From an uncultured Thermomonas sp. (lineage in GTDB: Bacteria; Pseudomonadota; Gammaproteobacteria; Xanthomonadales; Xanthomonadaceae), in contig CAMLJA010000141.1 of the NCBI GenBank assembly GCA_946480065.1, positions 1 to 5,593 on the forward strand: a DNA stretch of 5,593 bases. Direction: 5' to 3'. Below, one piece after another: positions 5,572 to 5,593 of the stretch. Under the pieces are notes generated by a model that was not told the origin of the DNA, ran no database searches, and saw nothing but the letters and a program-made list of their open reading frames with translations. The stretch's first letter is position 1. Every line of letters begins with the position of its first letter. The translations under genes were made by a program, and so were the position numbers.

Positions 5572-5577
5572 TAGACT
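5572..5577 (+). promoter_or_regulatory. Candidate -10 element of a leaderless promoter at the right edge
   Basis: TAGACT, again within TTAGACTC, lies exactly 6 nt before the ATG at 5584, the same arrangement as at lptE. No Shine-Dalgarno lies between them. The likely transcription start coincides with the ATG, so a leaderless mRNA is inferred. No clear -35 was found. Confidence 0.42.
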
Positions 5578-5583
5578 CGCCGC

Positions 5584-5593
5584 ATGCTGCATC
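5584..5593 (+). CDS. Start of a plus-strand gene cut by the window edge
   Basis: Only ATG CTG CAT C is present (Met-Leu-His), so the product cannot be named. It is called because the ATG follows a TTAGACTC element at the same spacing as the secure lptE start, and because the region is bounded by a divergent gene. The gene itself would lie beyond the window. Confidence 0.35.

Overview
This 5.6 kb window is very GC-rich chromosomal DNA. Its codon use (almost every third position G or C) and protein sequences point to a gammaproteobacterium of the Xanthomonadaceae/Lysobacteraceae (Lysobacter/Luteimonas/Xanthomonas-like). This assignment rests on recalled family resemblance, not on a search.

Left part (1-3561, plus strand): a conserved housekeeping run. 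It holds the 3' end of leuS, then lptE (outer-membrane LPS translocon lipoprotein), holA (DNA polymerase III delta), nadD (NAD synthesis), rsfS (ribosome silencing factor) and rlmH (23S rRNA pseudouridine methyltransferase). Genes from lptE onward are packed head to tail, with 17 nt, 4 nt overlap, 4 nt overlap and 4 nt gaps between most pairs. Four consecutive genes start with GTG or TTG. A TAGACT element 6 nt before the lptE ATG, with no Shine-Dalgarno, looks like a promoter giving a leaderless mRNA. The same TTAGACTC element at the same distance precedes the ATG at the right edge.

Middle (3562-4461): a convergent TonB-type energy transducer on the minus strand, with a perfect AGGAGGT ribosome-binding site. 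The short gap between rlmH and this gene holds a perfect 10-bp hairpin. The clearest anomaly is here: the codon where rlmH should stop is TGC, so its frame runs on, antisense to the TonB gene, to 4107. Three normally conserved C-terminal RlmH residues are also changed.

Right part (4462-5593): a secreted SIMPL-domain (YggE-like) protein on the minus strand, followed 1 nt later by a 60-codon proline-rich small gene with strong coding bias, then a strong hairpin. Upstream, a ~160-bp divergent intergenic region carries short spaced repeats and leads to a plus-strand gene of which only the first codons are present.

I see no tRNA, rRNA, CRISPR, insertion sequence or phage gene, and no convincing novel multi-gene system. 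The points worth checking are the rlmH stop loss, the leaderless-promoter pair and the small gene.
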